A stretch of DNA of 64,000 nt from JAFAGX01 sp035622175. Lineage in GTDB: Bacteria > Acidobacteriota > Terriglobia > Terriglobales > Acidobacteriaceae. Under the pieces are notes generated by a model. That model saw only the letters and a program-made list of their open reading frames with translations. It did no database searches and was not told the origin of the DNA. The stretch spans positions 57,462-121,461 of the forward strand of contig DASPVV010000235.1 of NCBI GenBank assembly GCA_035622175.1, written 5' to 3'. A program made the position numbers and the translations under genes. Positions within the stretch are counted from its first letter, which is position 1. Every line of letters begins with the position of its first letter. This document shows, piece after piece, positions 32,910-41,763 of the stretch.

Positions 32910-34019
32910 TTACGATGCGCGCGGAAGCTCGCGACCCGCACCATTCTCATAGGAAGGTTCATAGGGGAAGAATCGCTTGAGTCTCAGAAATGGCTTTTCC
33001 AGAAGATTCCAGGAAAGAGCTGCCAGCGCGTAGCTGGCAACGATCGAGAGCAGAAGTAGGAGCAGCGGCTTCCCATCCCGGTCGGTGGCCTTTGCCACGT
33101 CGAAGGGAAGTTTGTGCAGCAGGTAGAGCCCGTAACTGATGGTCCCTGTGTAAACAATAAGTCGGTTGGTCATGATCCGCTGCAATAGCCTCTGGCGGGA
33201 AAACAGGACGACGTACACGAATAATACCGAAACCGCCGCGCTGGCAGAGTAGAGGACCCATTCCGCGTGAGAGCTAGCGAGCGCAAACGCTAACGGGGTT
33301 GCCATGAACAGCAGAATCCATGCAGTTTTTAGGTAACGGGACGGCACAAAATCTTCGCCCCGCACCACCAGCGCCAGGGCAGCGCCCGCCATCAGTCCGT
33401 CGAGACGGCAGAATAGGTTGGTGTAAAGATTGACGTTGTGAAAGGACAAAAACCAACGCAGCGGCGGAGAGAGACAAATCACGGCGATGGCGATACGCCG
33501 GATTTGAGGGAGAGAGCAGTATCGCACAACCAAAGCCCAAAGCAGATAAAACTGCTCCTCGATGGCGAGCGACCAGGTGACGCCGAGCGGTCCCACACCG
33601 AGCGTCGGAATCGCAATGAGGAAGTTCTGCAGAAACAGGGGATAGGCCCACCAAGGGGAGGACTTTTCGAGCAGAGCGCGGCTGGGTGAGGGCAGGAACG
33701 TGACGGCCACCGCCATGAAGAGGAGCAGGGAATAATACAAGGGCCAGATCCGTAAACACCGCCGGACATAGAAATTCTTGAAATAATGTTGCGATTGCTT
33801 GGTGTCGACCAGGATCCCGGTGATTAAGAAGCCGGACAAGACGAAGAAGAGGTCAACCCCCATCCATCCATTGGCGAAGATGCGCTGCAGGTGACCACTG
33901 TTGTGAAACATCACCGCCAGGATCGCCCACCCGCGAACGCCGTCGAGGGCGGGTATCCGCGCGCTCGAGACGCTGCTCGCGGGTCGGTCGGCATCAGGGA
34001 GGGGGAGGCTGGGCAGCAT
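32910..34019 (-). CDS. OafA/YrhL-type membrane O-acyltransferase
   Basis: A protein of 369 residues with about ten membrane helices. The acyltransferase-3 signature RIPALDGVRGWAILAVMFHNSG with the active-site His region is at residues 20-45. WMGVDLFFVLSGFLITGIL and RRCLRIWPLYY follow, and WSLAIEEQFYLLW is in the middle. Such proteins O-acetylate or otherwise acylate surface sugars using a cytoplasmic acyl donor. There is no C-terminal SGNH domain. It is the obvious O-acylation step for the polysaccharide made by this region. Confidence 0.92.
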   Translation of the reverse strand: MLPSLPLPDADRPASSVSSARIPALDGVRGWAILAVMFHNSGHLQRIFANGWMGVDLFFVLSGFLITGILVDTKQSQHYFKNFYVRRCLRIWPLYYSLLLFMAVAVTFLPSPSRALLEKSSPWWAYPLFLQNFLIAIPTLGVGPLGVTWSLAIEEQFYLLWALVVRYCSLPQIRRIAIAVICLSPPLRWFLSFHNVNLYTNLFCRLDGLMAGAALALVVRGEDFVPSRYLKTAWILLFMATPLAFALASSHAEWVLYSASAAVSVLFVYVVLFSRQRLLQRIMTNRLIVYTGTISYGLYLLHKLPFDVAKATDRDGKPLLLLLLSIVASYALAALSWNLLEKPFLRLKRFFPYEPSYENGAGRELPRAS

Positions 34020-34068
34020 GGAAGGTCGGGGGTTCTATCGGGGGAAATGCCTTCCGCCAGTCCTGATC

Positions 34069-35979
34069 TTAGGCTGACAGTCGCAAACGATGGTGCAGGA
34101 CGCAGGCGCTCAGCACCATCATCAAAACCTGGTCGTTCGCGACGCGCGAACTCTCATCGGCGGTCTGCAAGCCGTCCAGCACGGACACTACCTTCTTTTG
34201 ATCGAAAAACGGCATGGATGCCAGGACAGCTCCGCGAAGCATATCTTGCAACAACACACTGAAGCGACCGCGGGGGTTCAACATCAGGGGAGGGCTCAAA
34301 AACGGGTGTTTCGGCCGGCGGTACGCGGTTTCGGTCACCATATTGCGTACCGCTTCGCGCAGGACGTACTTTTGGGTCGCGCCATGGATCTTCTGGTTCA
34401 CCGGCTGGGATCGCGCCACTTCGACGAGCCGATGATCCAAGAATGGTACCCTGCCCTCGACCGAATGCGCCATTTCCATGCGATCACCGAGGAGAGTAAG
34501 AAGGTACTTGGGCAGCCGAGTCTTCGACCAGAGATAGAGCGACTGATGCAAAGCATCTCGTCCCGCGAGCTGCCCCGGGACGTCGAGATCATTCAATAAG
34601 CCGCGGCATCCATCCCAGCCGGCGAAGCGTTCCACGAAGTCCCTGGCCAATAAACCGCGCATCTTGGCCGAAAGTGCCGCGGATGCCTCCATCCAACCCG
34701 GAACAAAGCCCAGAAGCTGCCGGATACTGCCCAGGTCCTGCCCATGCCCGTTCCCGTTCCCCGGCGTCGTGCCCGGAGGAAAGCTTTGTAACCTTTGCAG
34801 GCTGGCGGCAGGAACCGGTTGTCCGTTCCCCGGCATATCACGACGGAAGTGCAGGTATCCCCCCAGAATCTCGTCGGAACCTTCCCCCGTCAGCACAACC
34901 TTATAACCCGCATCGCGCACCGCTCGGCTCAACAGATACTTGGCTACGCCGTGGGCATTGACGCAAAGGGTCTCGGATTGCAGGATGGCATCGGAGAACT
35001 CATCCGCCAATTGATCCTGCCGAATCGGGATCGGGAAAAATTCCGCTTCCGCCTTGGCGGCCATTTCCCGAGCAATCTCGCTCTCGTTGTATTCCGGACG
35101 GTCAAAGGCCAAGGTGAACGCCCGAATCGGTCCCCGATGGTGTCGCGCCGCAAAACCGAGAACCGCGCAGGAATCGATTCCGCCGCTGAGATAGCAACCC
35201 ACCGGCACATCCGCGCGCAGCCGAAGGCGCACGGCTTCCTCGAACACACTGCGAAATTCCTCGGCATACTCGGCATCGGACCGCACCCGGCCACCGGACA
35301 TGGCCGGCGGGTAGTCGAAGTCCCAATACCTTTTGAGCTGGATATCCGTCTCGCTGGCCACCAGGTAGTGGCCGGGTGGAACGTATTTGACGCCTGCAAA
35401 CAGCGTCCGCGTCTGGTCCCCGCCAAATCCACCCGAGTCGTACACGGATTCGCCGTCCCAGCGGCGCGGTACTCCGGCAGCGAGCAGGGCTTTTACTTCG
35501 GAGGCAAGATAGAGCGTTCCTTCGTGGAAGGCGTAGAACAAGGGCTTGATCCCGAATCGGTCGCGGGCGGCAAACAGCGTCCGATTCACACTGTCCCAAA
35601 GCACGATGGCAAATTCCCCGCGCAGGCGGTGCAAGCAATGCGCTCCCAGTTCTTCGTAGAGGTGAAGGGCAATCTCGCTGTCCGAACGGGTGCGAAGTCG
35701 ATGTCCTGCTTCCTCGAGTTCCTGCTGGATGGCCTCATAGCCGTAGAATTCCCCATTGACGATGATTCTGAGAGTTTCATCCTCGTTGGCGATGGGTTGA
35801 TCTCCCGTCGCCAGGTCGATGATGCTGAGCCGCGCGTGCCCGAGACCAACCCGCCGGTCGGGCGCAATCCAGTGCCGCTGACCGTCAGGGCCGCGATGAT
35901 AGAGCGACTGGGTAGCCTTCTCTAAGGCTTCGCCAGCGATGCTCCCATGCTGCGAAAACATGGCAACAATTCCACACAT
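34069..35979 (-). CDS. asnB: Asparagine synthase-like amidotransferase, copy 1
   Basis: A protein of 636 residues, the usual AsnB length. It starts MCGIVAMF, so the N-terminal Cys nucleophile for glutamine hydrolysis is present. LYHRGPDGQ, ARLSIIDL and VNGEFYGYE follow. The synthetase half has the ATP pyrophosphate loop SGGIDSCAVLG and LTGEGSDEILGGY. It uses glutamine ammonia and ATP to amidate a carboxylate. In exosortase-linked exopolysaccharide loci these proteins are thought to amidate sugar acids or acyl groups rather than free aspartate. A good GAGAGG site precedes the start. It is 48 bp from the carrier-thioesterase gene. Confidence 0.92.
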   Translation of the reverse strand: MCGIVAMFSQHGSIAGEALEKATQSLYHRGPDGQRHWIAPDRRVGLGHARLSIIDLATGDQPIANEDETLRIIVNGEFYGYEAIQQELEEAGHRLRTRSDSEIALHLYEELGAHCLHRLRGEFAIVLWDSVNRTLFAARDRFGIKPLFYAFHEGTLYLASEVKALLAAGVPRRWDGESVYDSGGFGGDQTRTLFAGVKYVPPGHYLVASETDIQLKRYWDFDYPPAMSGGRVRSDAEYAEEFRSVFEEAVRLRLRADVPVGCYLSGGIDSCAVLGFAARHHRGPIRAFTLAFDRPEYNESEIAREMAAKAEAEFFPIPIRQDQLADEFSDAILQSETLCVNAHGVAKYLLSRAVRDAGYKVVLTGEGSDEILGGYLHFRRDMPGNGQPVPAASLQRLQSFPPGTTPGNGNGHGQDLGSIRQLLGFVPGWMEASAALSAKMRGLLARDFVERFAGWDGCRGLLNDLDVPGQLAGRDALHQSLYLWSKTRLPKYLLTLLGDRMEMAHSVEGRVPFLDHRLVEVARSQPVNQKIHGATQKYVLREAVRNMVTETAYRRPKHPFLSPPLMLNPRGRFSVLLQDMLRGAVLASMPFFDQKKVVSVLDGLQTADESSRVANDQVLMMVLSACVLHHRLRLSA

Positions 35980-36027
35980 CTTCGCACCTCTCCCCGATCT
36001 CGTTCGTGGGGTGCAAGCACCCGCCCA

Positions 36028-37179
36028 CTAACTGACGTTCGATTCCCGAATCACTTTGTCGATATACCTGCTCAGGGCCGCCGCCAGGTGTTTCACAAAC
36101 GGCTCCACCAGCATACCCGCAGGATAAACCGGCAGCGTGACCACCTCTTGTCCGCGCTGCGCCACCTGATCCCATTTTGCCTCCGGCTTGTCGAACAGTC
36201 GGTACTGCTTGAGGGGCCGAAAGTCGGTAATGACGCCCGGGTAAAGCTGGGGGACATAGTTGGTGCAGGCGCGATCGTTGGTCCTCCAAATCTCTCCTAG
36301 CAGCCGGGATTCCGATTTGCCGGGAGCGCCCCTTCGCAACCGGGCGAGCAGCATACCGCGCCAGACGGGTAAGCGCTGACGAACCCCCTTCAGTTTTTCC
36401 TGCAGGAACTGTGTCTTCCCCGCCCCATCCAGGGTAAGGAAATTCGCCGCGTGAAAGACAAGCCGCTCGCTGTATTGGTAGCTCTTGCTCCACACGGACA
36501 TGGGCGGAATTTTGCTCCAGTTCATGGTGTCGAACAGCGCCAACAGCGCAACCTTCTCTCCGGCGGCGTGGAGCTGCTGAGCCACTTCGAGCGCAATCGT
36601 CCCGCCCCCGCAATAGCCGCCGAGAAGATAGGGCCCGTGCGGTCTGGTGTGGCGTATTTCCTTTACGTAGAGAGCCGCCATATCTTCGACTCTCGTGAGC
36701 GGGGGCCGGCTGCCATCCAGGCCCTGGCACTGCAGACCAAAAAAAGGTTGGTCGTTGCCCAGTTGCCGCGCGAGCTCACGGTAGACGAGAACGTTGCCAC
36801 CGGCTCCGTGCATACAGAAGAAAGGAGGACGCGAGCCAAGCGGTTGGATGGTCACGAGTGGCGACCAGAGGGATGCCGGCGCCTCCCGCCGGAGAATGCG
36901 GGCGAGTTCCTCGATCGTCGGTGCTTCGAAAAGCGTCGCCACTGGCAACTTGACTTTGAAGACTTGTTCGATTTGCGCGAAGAGTTGCACGGCCAGGATG
37001 GAATCGCCGCCCAAATCGAAATAATTCTGGTCGCCACCGACCGACTCCACACTGAGGAGCTGCTGCCAAATGCGGCGGAGCTGCGTGATCGTCGCGTCCT
37101 CCGCGACGGCGGCTCTCGAGGAGTCTGTCATCGGCTCCGCGCTCGCTTTCTGTCGTTCGTATTGAACTTCAGTCTTCAT
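36028..37179 (-). CDS. Carrier protein-thioesterase-like didomain with altered triad
   Basis: A protein of 383 residues. A carrier domain at about 30-100 has phosphopantetheine Ser60 in NYFDLGGDSILAV. A thioesterase-type alpha/beta hydrolase follows from about 118, but the nucleophile motif is GGYCGGG with Cys190 instead of Ser, and where the catalytic His belongs (VPGDH in the paralogue at 12311) this protein reads LPVYPAGML, with Pro353 in the His position. The acid in ALFDTMNW is kept. It may have no hydrolase activity and act as an acyl-transfer or binding module. It is first in a two-gene group with asnB copy 1. An internal ATG at residue 17 is possible. Confidence 0.88.
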   Translation of the reverse strand: MKTEVQYERQKASAEPMTDSSRAAVAEDATITQLRRIWQQLLSVESVGGDQNYFDLGGDSILAVQLFAQIEQVFKVKLPVATLFEAPTIEELARILRREAPASLWSPLVTIQPLGSRPPFFCMHGAGGNVLVYRELARQLGNDQPFFGLQCQGLDGSRPPLTRVEDMAALYVKEIRHTRPHGPYLLGGYCGGGTIALEVAQQLHAAGEKVALLALFDTMNWSKIPPMSVWSKSYQYSERLVFHAANFLTLDGAGKTQFLQEKLKGVRQRLPVWRGMLLARLRRGAPGKSESRLLGEIWRTNDRACTNYVPQLYPGVITDFRPLKQYRLFDKPEAKWDQVAQRGQEVVTLPVYPAGMLVEPFVKHLAAALSRYIDKVIRESNVS

Positions 37180-37509
37180 CTGGCTCGTCTCCCGCTTTTC
37201 TTGCCTGATTTCGATTCGCCTTCTTGCGTGGTGTGCAACATCTCGGAAGTAAGTTCCGAATTTCGCTGAGAAGTGTTGGGGGCGGGCTTTCTTATTTTAC
37301 GCCATCGCACGCAGTCCTCAACCGGACAGTACTAATGGTTCAACGTACTGATGCCCTTCCGTGTCTTGCGCGCATTGTCTGCCATCGCATAGGGTGAGAC
37401 CAGTCGCTTCGGAGCGAGCACCTCCGGGGCAAAAAGGGAAGTCAGTCCACGGTATGCCTTAGGCTCCCCCGCGGACGGCCAGCCGCCACCACGGCAGAAC
37501 CGAGGTTAA
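37180..37509. promoter_or_regulatory. Divergent intergenic region with hairpins
   Basis: This 330-bp region lies between the divergent carrier-thioesterase and beta-helix genes, so both promoters should be here. TCGGAA-GTAAG-TTCCGA at 37243-37259 lies 64 bp upstream of the minus-strand gene. TCGCT-TCGG-AGCGA at 37404-37417 is a small stem-loop. The beta-helix gene has a plain GAGG site 5 bases before its ATG. No gene was found in it. Confidence 0.4.
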
Positions 37510-39588
37510 ATGCGATCCCCAGTATTCGTCCTCCTCGCTGCGTCATTCCTGTATTTTCCCAACGTTTCAAACGCCCAGCTGTGGACCGGAATTCTTTCGC
37601 CGACGCGCGCTGCGAATTGGACCAATGCCGGAATTAGCGGCGGGGTGCCGAGTGTCACCAACATCTGCACCACGCTTGGCACGGCCGGACAATCTTCGAG
37701 CTTCTCCCAAAGCGTCACCGCCTCCCAGATCCAATCCGCGATCAACTCCTGCGGCTCCTCGGGCGGCGGCGTGGTCTTTCTCAACACCGGGACTTATAGC
37801 ATCGGCTCTGAAATCGACCTGGCTTCCAATGTCGTGCTCCGCGGCAACGGACCGATGAACACCTCGCTGGTGTTTTCCGCGAACGCGGCGGGCTCGAACT
37901 GCGGCCTCGATAGCGAAGTCATCGGCTTCTGCGGAGGCCAGAACAACGCCAGCAGCCCGCAGAATCTGGTGAACTGGACCGCAGGTTACAGCCAGGGATC
38001 CACCCAAGTCACTTTGAGCAGCACCGGGGGCCTGTCCGTCGGGCAGCTTCTGATTCTGACCCAAGCCGACGACTCCTCTGACACCGGAAGTTATTTCGTC
38101 TGCTCCACCACCAACTGTTCCCAGGAAGGCGCCTCGGGACAAACCGGAATCACGAGCAATGGCGTAAACCATGTGCAGATGGAATGGAAGCTCGTCACCG
38201 GGATTAGCGGGAACACGGTAACCATCAGCCCTGCACTTTACAGCCCGCAATGGCGAAGCAGCCAATCTCCTCAAGCCTGGTGGTCGAGTACGCTGGTAAC
38301 CAATGCGGGCATCGAAAACCTTACGCTCGACGCCACCAATTCCAGCCTCAACAACAGCACGAACGTCATGTTTTACAACGCCTACGGCTGCTGGGTGAAA
38401 AATATCCGCTCCCTCTATTCCGAGTCGAACGTGCAAACCGGCTACCAGCCGGGGCGGAACCACGTCTGGATGGTCTACTCCGCCAAGAACATCATCCGCG
38501 ACAGCTACTTCTTCGGCACGCGGGAAGCTGCGACCCTCAGCTACGGGGTGGAAACCTGGATGACGGGCGACGATCTGGTCGAGAACAATATCTTCCAGGG
38601 TGTTGTCAATGGCTTGCTGGTCGGCCAGTGCGAGGGCTGCGTGTTCGCCTATAACTTCGGAACCAACGCCAGCAACAACAACACAAGTTTTCAGATCCCG
38701 ACTCCGTCCTTCACCCACGACGGGGGCACAGCCTACAACCTCTTTGAGGGCAATCAGGGCACCGGGGGGCTCGAGGACAACATCCACGGCACGCACAACA
38801 TGCATACGTATTTCAGGAACCTCTGGTATGTGGTGGAAAACAACCCGCCCAAGCAAAGCCAGATGCAGGCGGCGGAAGTTTCGGCCTACGCCCGTTACAT
38901 GAACTACGTCGCCAATGTGATGGGCAACACGCTGGTCACCAATCAGTACCAGGTCGCCGCGCCCGCCTCGAACAATTGCAACACGGTGATCTTCAGCTTC
39001 GGCTGGGACGATTCTGGCTGCCAGAATACCTATTCCCACCCCAACGATTCCCTGGCTCAGTCGAGCTCGCTGCGCTGGGGGAATTGGGATACGGTCACGA
39101 ATGCCACGCGCTGGTGCGGAAGCTCGAGTGACACCGGCTGGGCCTCGGTCTGCGGGTCCACTTCGGAAATTCCAACTGGCGCACCCAGCTACCCGAACTC
39201 CACCCCCACGGTGGGGGACACAGGAGCTGGACAGCCTGCCCTGCCGCCATCTTTCTATCTCTCCGGCAAGCCTGCCTGGTGGGCCTTTCCCAGCGGAAAC
39301 GCGAATACGCCCTTTCCCGCGGTCGGCCCGGATGTGAGCGGCGGCAACTTCGTGGCGCAGGGCGGGAACACCTACGCAGGTCACGCCTACCTCATTCCCG
39401 CTGCCAATTGCTACATCAATGTCATGAGCGGCCAGTACACCAATTGGTCCGCTACCACCCAAGGATCGATTCTCAGCTTCGACGCCAACAACTGCTATGG
39501 CACGGCAGCTCCAACAACACCGCCTGCTCCGCCTGCTCCCACTCCACCGGCAGCGCCGACCGGCTTGAGCGCTACGGTTGTCCAGTGA
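37510..39588 (+). CDS. Secreted right-handed beta-helix protein, copy 1
   Basis: A protein of 692 residues with a clear signal peptide (FVLLAASFLYFPNVSNA). The mature part has an ATFLD-like beginning (TASQIQSAINSCGSSGGGVVFLNTGTY) and repeated coils ending in N-rich turns, as in pectate-lyase-like parallel helices: IENLTLDATNS, KNIIRDSYFFGTREA, DDLVENNIFQGVVNG and NLFEGNQG. It should bind or cleave a polysaccharide outside the cell. The C-terminus is Pro-rich and stops inside what looks like the first strand of a fibronectin III domain (PPAAPTGLSATVVQ), suggesting truncation. It is convergent with its paralogue. Confidence 0.82.
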   Translation: MRSPVFVLLAASFLYFPNVSNAQLWTGILSPTRAANWTNAGISGGVPSVTNICTTLGTAGQSSSFSQSVTASQIQSAINSCGSSGGGVVFLNTGTYSIGSEIDLASNVVLRGNGPMNTSLVFSANAAGSNCGLDSEVIGFCGGQNNASSPQNLVNWTAGYSQGSTQVTLSSTGGLSVGQLLILTQADDSSDTGSYFVCSTTNCSQEGASGQTGITSNGVNHVQMEWKLVTGISGNTVTISPALYSPQWRSSQSPQAWWSSTLVTNAGIENLTLDATNSSLNNSTNVMFYNAYGCWVKNIRSLYSESNVQTGYQPGRNHVWMVYSAKNIIRDSYFFGTREAATLSYGVETWMTGDDLVENNIFQGVVNGLLVGQCEGCVFAYNFGTNASNNNTSFQIPTPSFTHDGGTAYNLFEGNQGTGGLEDNIHGTHNMHTYFRNLWYVVENNPPKQSQMQAAEVSAYARYMNYVANVMGNTLVTNQYQVAAPASNNCNTVIFSFGWDDSGCQNTYSHPNDSLAQSSSLRWGNWDTVTNATRWCGSSSDTGWASVCGSTSEIPTGAPSYPNSTPTVGDTGAGQPALPPSFYLSGKPAWWAFPSGNANTPFPAVGPDVSGGNFVAQGGNTYAGHAYLIPAANCYINVMSGQYTNWSATTQGSILSFDANNCYGTAAPTTPPAPPAPTPPAAPTGLSATVVQ

Positions 39589-39661
39589 TCCTGCAGCCTC
39601 GACCGTGGAGAGCCAAGGTGGCACAGGCCGCGGCTAGGCTAGGTTCCAGGGTGAGCTCGTC

Positions 39662-41467
39662 TCATTCGTGAACCCGATAGCAAGTGCTTGCATCGAAGTT
39701 CAAAATACCGTCGGTGAACGTCCCGTTGCGATAACAGGTTTGCGCCGGGTTGGGATAAACGTGCCCGGCGGAGTCGGATCCCCCCGAAACATCGGGTCCC
39801 ATCGGGGGCCAGGGCATCGACCCCCACCAGCCCGGCTTGGCGGAAAGATAGAACGAGGCCGGCAGGTTATGAGTCGGCGGAAGCGGATTCGCGAACTGGC
39901 TTAACCCTTGCGGAACCTCATTGGGATTCCACTGGGTTGCTTGATTGACCGTATCGTAATTTCCCCAGCGCATCAAGGTGGTTAACACCAAGCCGTCCGG
40001 AGGAACGGCGGCGTCGCCACGGCACTTCTGCGCGAAGCCCAGAACGTAGATGGATCGGTCGCAACCAAAGGTAATCCAGGCGGGCGCGGCGAACTGGTAG
40101 GTTTTGTGGTAGGAGGCCGTACCCAAGACATTTCCGATGATGTTGTCGTAGCGGGTGTGCGACTGCAGCTGAATCGGAATGGTCTGTTGCGACTTGCCCG
40201 ACTCGAGTCCGGTGTATTGATTGCGAAAGACGGTAGCGAAGTTATGAGATCCGTGAATGGAATCTTCCTCGAATTCGCTCCCCTGGTTGCCTTCGAACAA
40301 GTCCATGGCCGTTCCCGCGTCGTGCGACATGACGGCTGGCATCATCCAACTCGCGTTTTCGTAATAGTCGTTCGTCGAAAAATTGTACGCAAAAACGCTT
40401 CCCGAAGTATTTCCATGGAGGATCGGGTTGGTGACGTGTTCGAAAATATTGTTCTCGACGAGATCATCGCCTGATTGCCAAGTCTCCACGCCATAACTCT
40501 CGAAGCGGGCATTCTTGGTTCCGTAGAAGTAGCTGTCACGCACAATGCTCTTCACCGTATATTGCAACCAAACGTGATTTCGATTGGCACTCAAAGATTT
40601 GACGTTCTTCACCCAGCATTCATAGGCATTGAAAAACATTGTGCCGCTGTCCTCGTTGCTGCTGCCATGATCAAGCGCCAAGTCCTCCAGACCAGACAGG
40701 GTGATGGCAGAGGTCGCCCACCATGCTCCGGGCGTCTGCGAACTTCTCCAGTTCGGCATGTAGAGTCCGGGAGAGATCGTAACCTTGGTCCCGTTGATCG
40801 CGGTGACTCGCACATACTGTTGCTGGCCGTAATCGACACCATCGACGACGCGGCCGGGTGCGCCGGTGTTTCCACCTGAATCGCAGCCCGTATGCCGGTC
40901 GTCGGCCCTTTCGTTGTCGCAGACAAACACTTGGCCCGTGTCGAGCAGATCGTTCGCCTGGTCAAGAATGAGAATTTGGCCCACCGATAAACCGGAGACG
41001 CTGCCGAGCGTGATCGTGGTGGTGCCGGGGGAATATCCAGCCGTCCAGCTGGTCAGGTGTTGCGGGCCACCGCTCCAGTTGAAACTACCCTGGATGCAGG
41101 CATCGGCGATGGGGCCGCCACAGCCACTACCGCCGCTGAACACGAGGATGGTCTGGGTCGGACCTGCACCTCGCAGGGTGACGTTGCTGTGATTGGCAAA
41201 GTCGATGCCGGCTGACAGGTGGTAGGTGCCCGCCTTTAAGTAGACAACCTGCCCGCGGGGGCAGGACGCAATCGCCGCATTGATCTGAGCCGCGCTCACG
41301 CCCGGACCGAGCGTGGCACAAATGGTGGTGCGATTCGGGATGCCTCCCGGTATGCCTACTTGGCTCCAATCGACGGCGCGGCTGGGAGCAAGAATCCCGG
41401 ACCATAATTGCGCATAGCTAGAAATCGAAAGCAGGATAACAGGAAGCAGGAACCGTCCGCAGCGCAT
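39662..41467 (-). CDS. Secreted right-handed beta-helix protein, copy 2
   Basis: A protein of 601 residues from the ATG at 41467, with signal peptide FLLPVILLSISSYA. It is a paralogue of the protein at 37510-39588: both start AQLW(S/T)GIL-P-RA--W, followed by (I/A)C(A/T)TLG, the same helix coils (ENLALDH-type strand, IVRDSYFYGTKNA, DDLVENNIFEHV, DLFEGNQGSEFE) and the same aromatic ending (PASFYLSAKPGWWG). The Pro-rich tail of copy 1 is absent; it ends shortly after GILNFDASTCY. It may be a surface-glycan lyase or structural binder. The two genes are convergent with 73 bp between stops. Confidence 0.82.
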   Translation of the reverse strand: MRCGRFLLPVILLSISSYAQLWSGILAPSRAVDWSQVGIPGGIPNRTTICATLGPGVSAAQINAAIASCPRGQVVYLKAGTYHLSAGIDFANHSNVTLRGAGPTQTILVFSGGSGCGGPIADACIQGSFNWSGGPQHLTSWTAGYSPGTTTITLGSVSGLSVGQILILDQANDLLDTGQVFVCDNERADDRHTGCDSGGNTGAPGRVVDGVDYGQQQYVRVTAINGTKVTISPGLYMPNWRSSQTPGAWWATSAITLSGLEDLALDHGSSNEDSGTMFFNAYECWVKNVKSLSANRNHVWLQYTVKSIVRDSYFYGTKNARFESYGVETWQSGDDLVENNIFEHVTNPILHGNTSGSVFAYNFSTNDYYENASWMMPAVMSHDAGTAMDLFEGNQGSEFEEDSIHGSHNFATVFRNQYTGLESGKSQQTIPIQLQSHTRYDNIIGNVLGTASYHKTYQFAAPAWITFGCDRSIYVLGFAQKCRGDAAVPPDGLVLTTLMRWGNYDTVNQATQWNPNEVPQGLSQFANPLPPTHNLPASFYLSAKPGWWGSMPWPPMGPDVSGGSDSAGHVYPNPAQTCYRNGTFTDGILNFDASTCYRVHE

Positions 41468-41578
41468 AGCTCTGGCCTCCGCGGGTCGCAGTTCTCGTGC
41501 GTGGGAGCCCCTCCTTGCTCGGAGGCAGCAGGGCACGACCGGGCAGACCGAGAAGTTGGACGCTGGCGGGGTGAAATC

Positions 41579-41652
41579 TGGAGCGGGAGGCAGGATTTGA
41601 ACCTACACTTCGACCTTGGTAAGGTCGCACTCTACCATTGAGTTACTCCCGC
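41579..41652 (-). tRNA. tRNA-Gly with anticodon ACC
   Basis: A full cloverleaf reads leftwards from 41652. The acceptor arm is GCGGGAG/CTCCCGC, the D-arm ACTC-AATGGTA-GAGT and the anticodon stem CGACC/GGTCG with loop TTACCAA. The T-arm is GTAGG-TTCAAAT-CCTGC, followed by discriminator T and an encoded CCA (41579-41581). Sequence and identity elements (first three pairs, C35, C36, U73) are those of bacterial tRNA-Gly, normally TTGCCAA in this loop. Here position 34 is A, giving ACC, which is very rare in bacteria. Position 10 is also changed (G to A) with pairing kept. It lies between the beta-helix and barrel-protein genes. Confidence 0.88.
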
Positions 41653-41763
41653 CCACTTGCCTCGCAGGCGCGAAAAATCCTCTGCGCAGGGCGTTTAGCG
41701 CAGCAGCTCGATTCTTGGCCTACCCGCATGCAGCGAATAGAGTGTGGTTGCGATGAACCGAGT

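Noticed and set aside
37567..39624. Very long minus-strand open frame of 685 codons
   Set aside because: It lies fully antisense to the beta-helix gene, whose signal peptide and repeats are convincing; the antisense translation is rich in Arg/Val/Gly with no motif.
39589..39661. Intrinsic terminator between the convergent beta-helix genes
   Set aside because: No stem followed by a T-run was found on either strand.
41579..41652. Reading the tRNA on the plus strand as tRNA-Thr(GGT)
   Set aside because: The T-loop, D-loop and CCA only make sense on the minus strand, where it is a tRNA-Gly.
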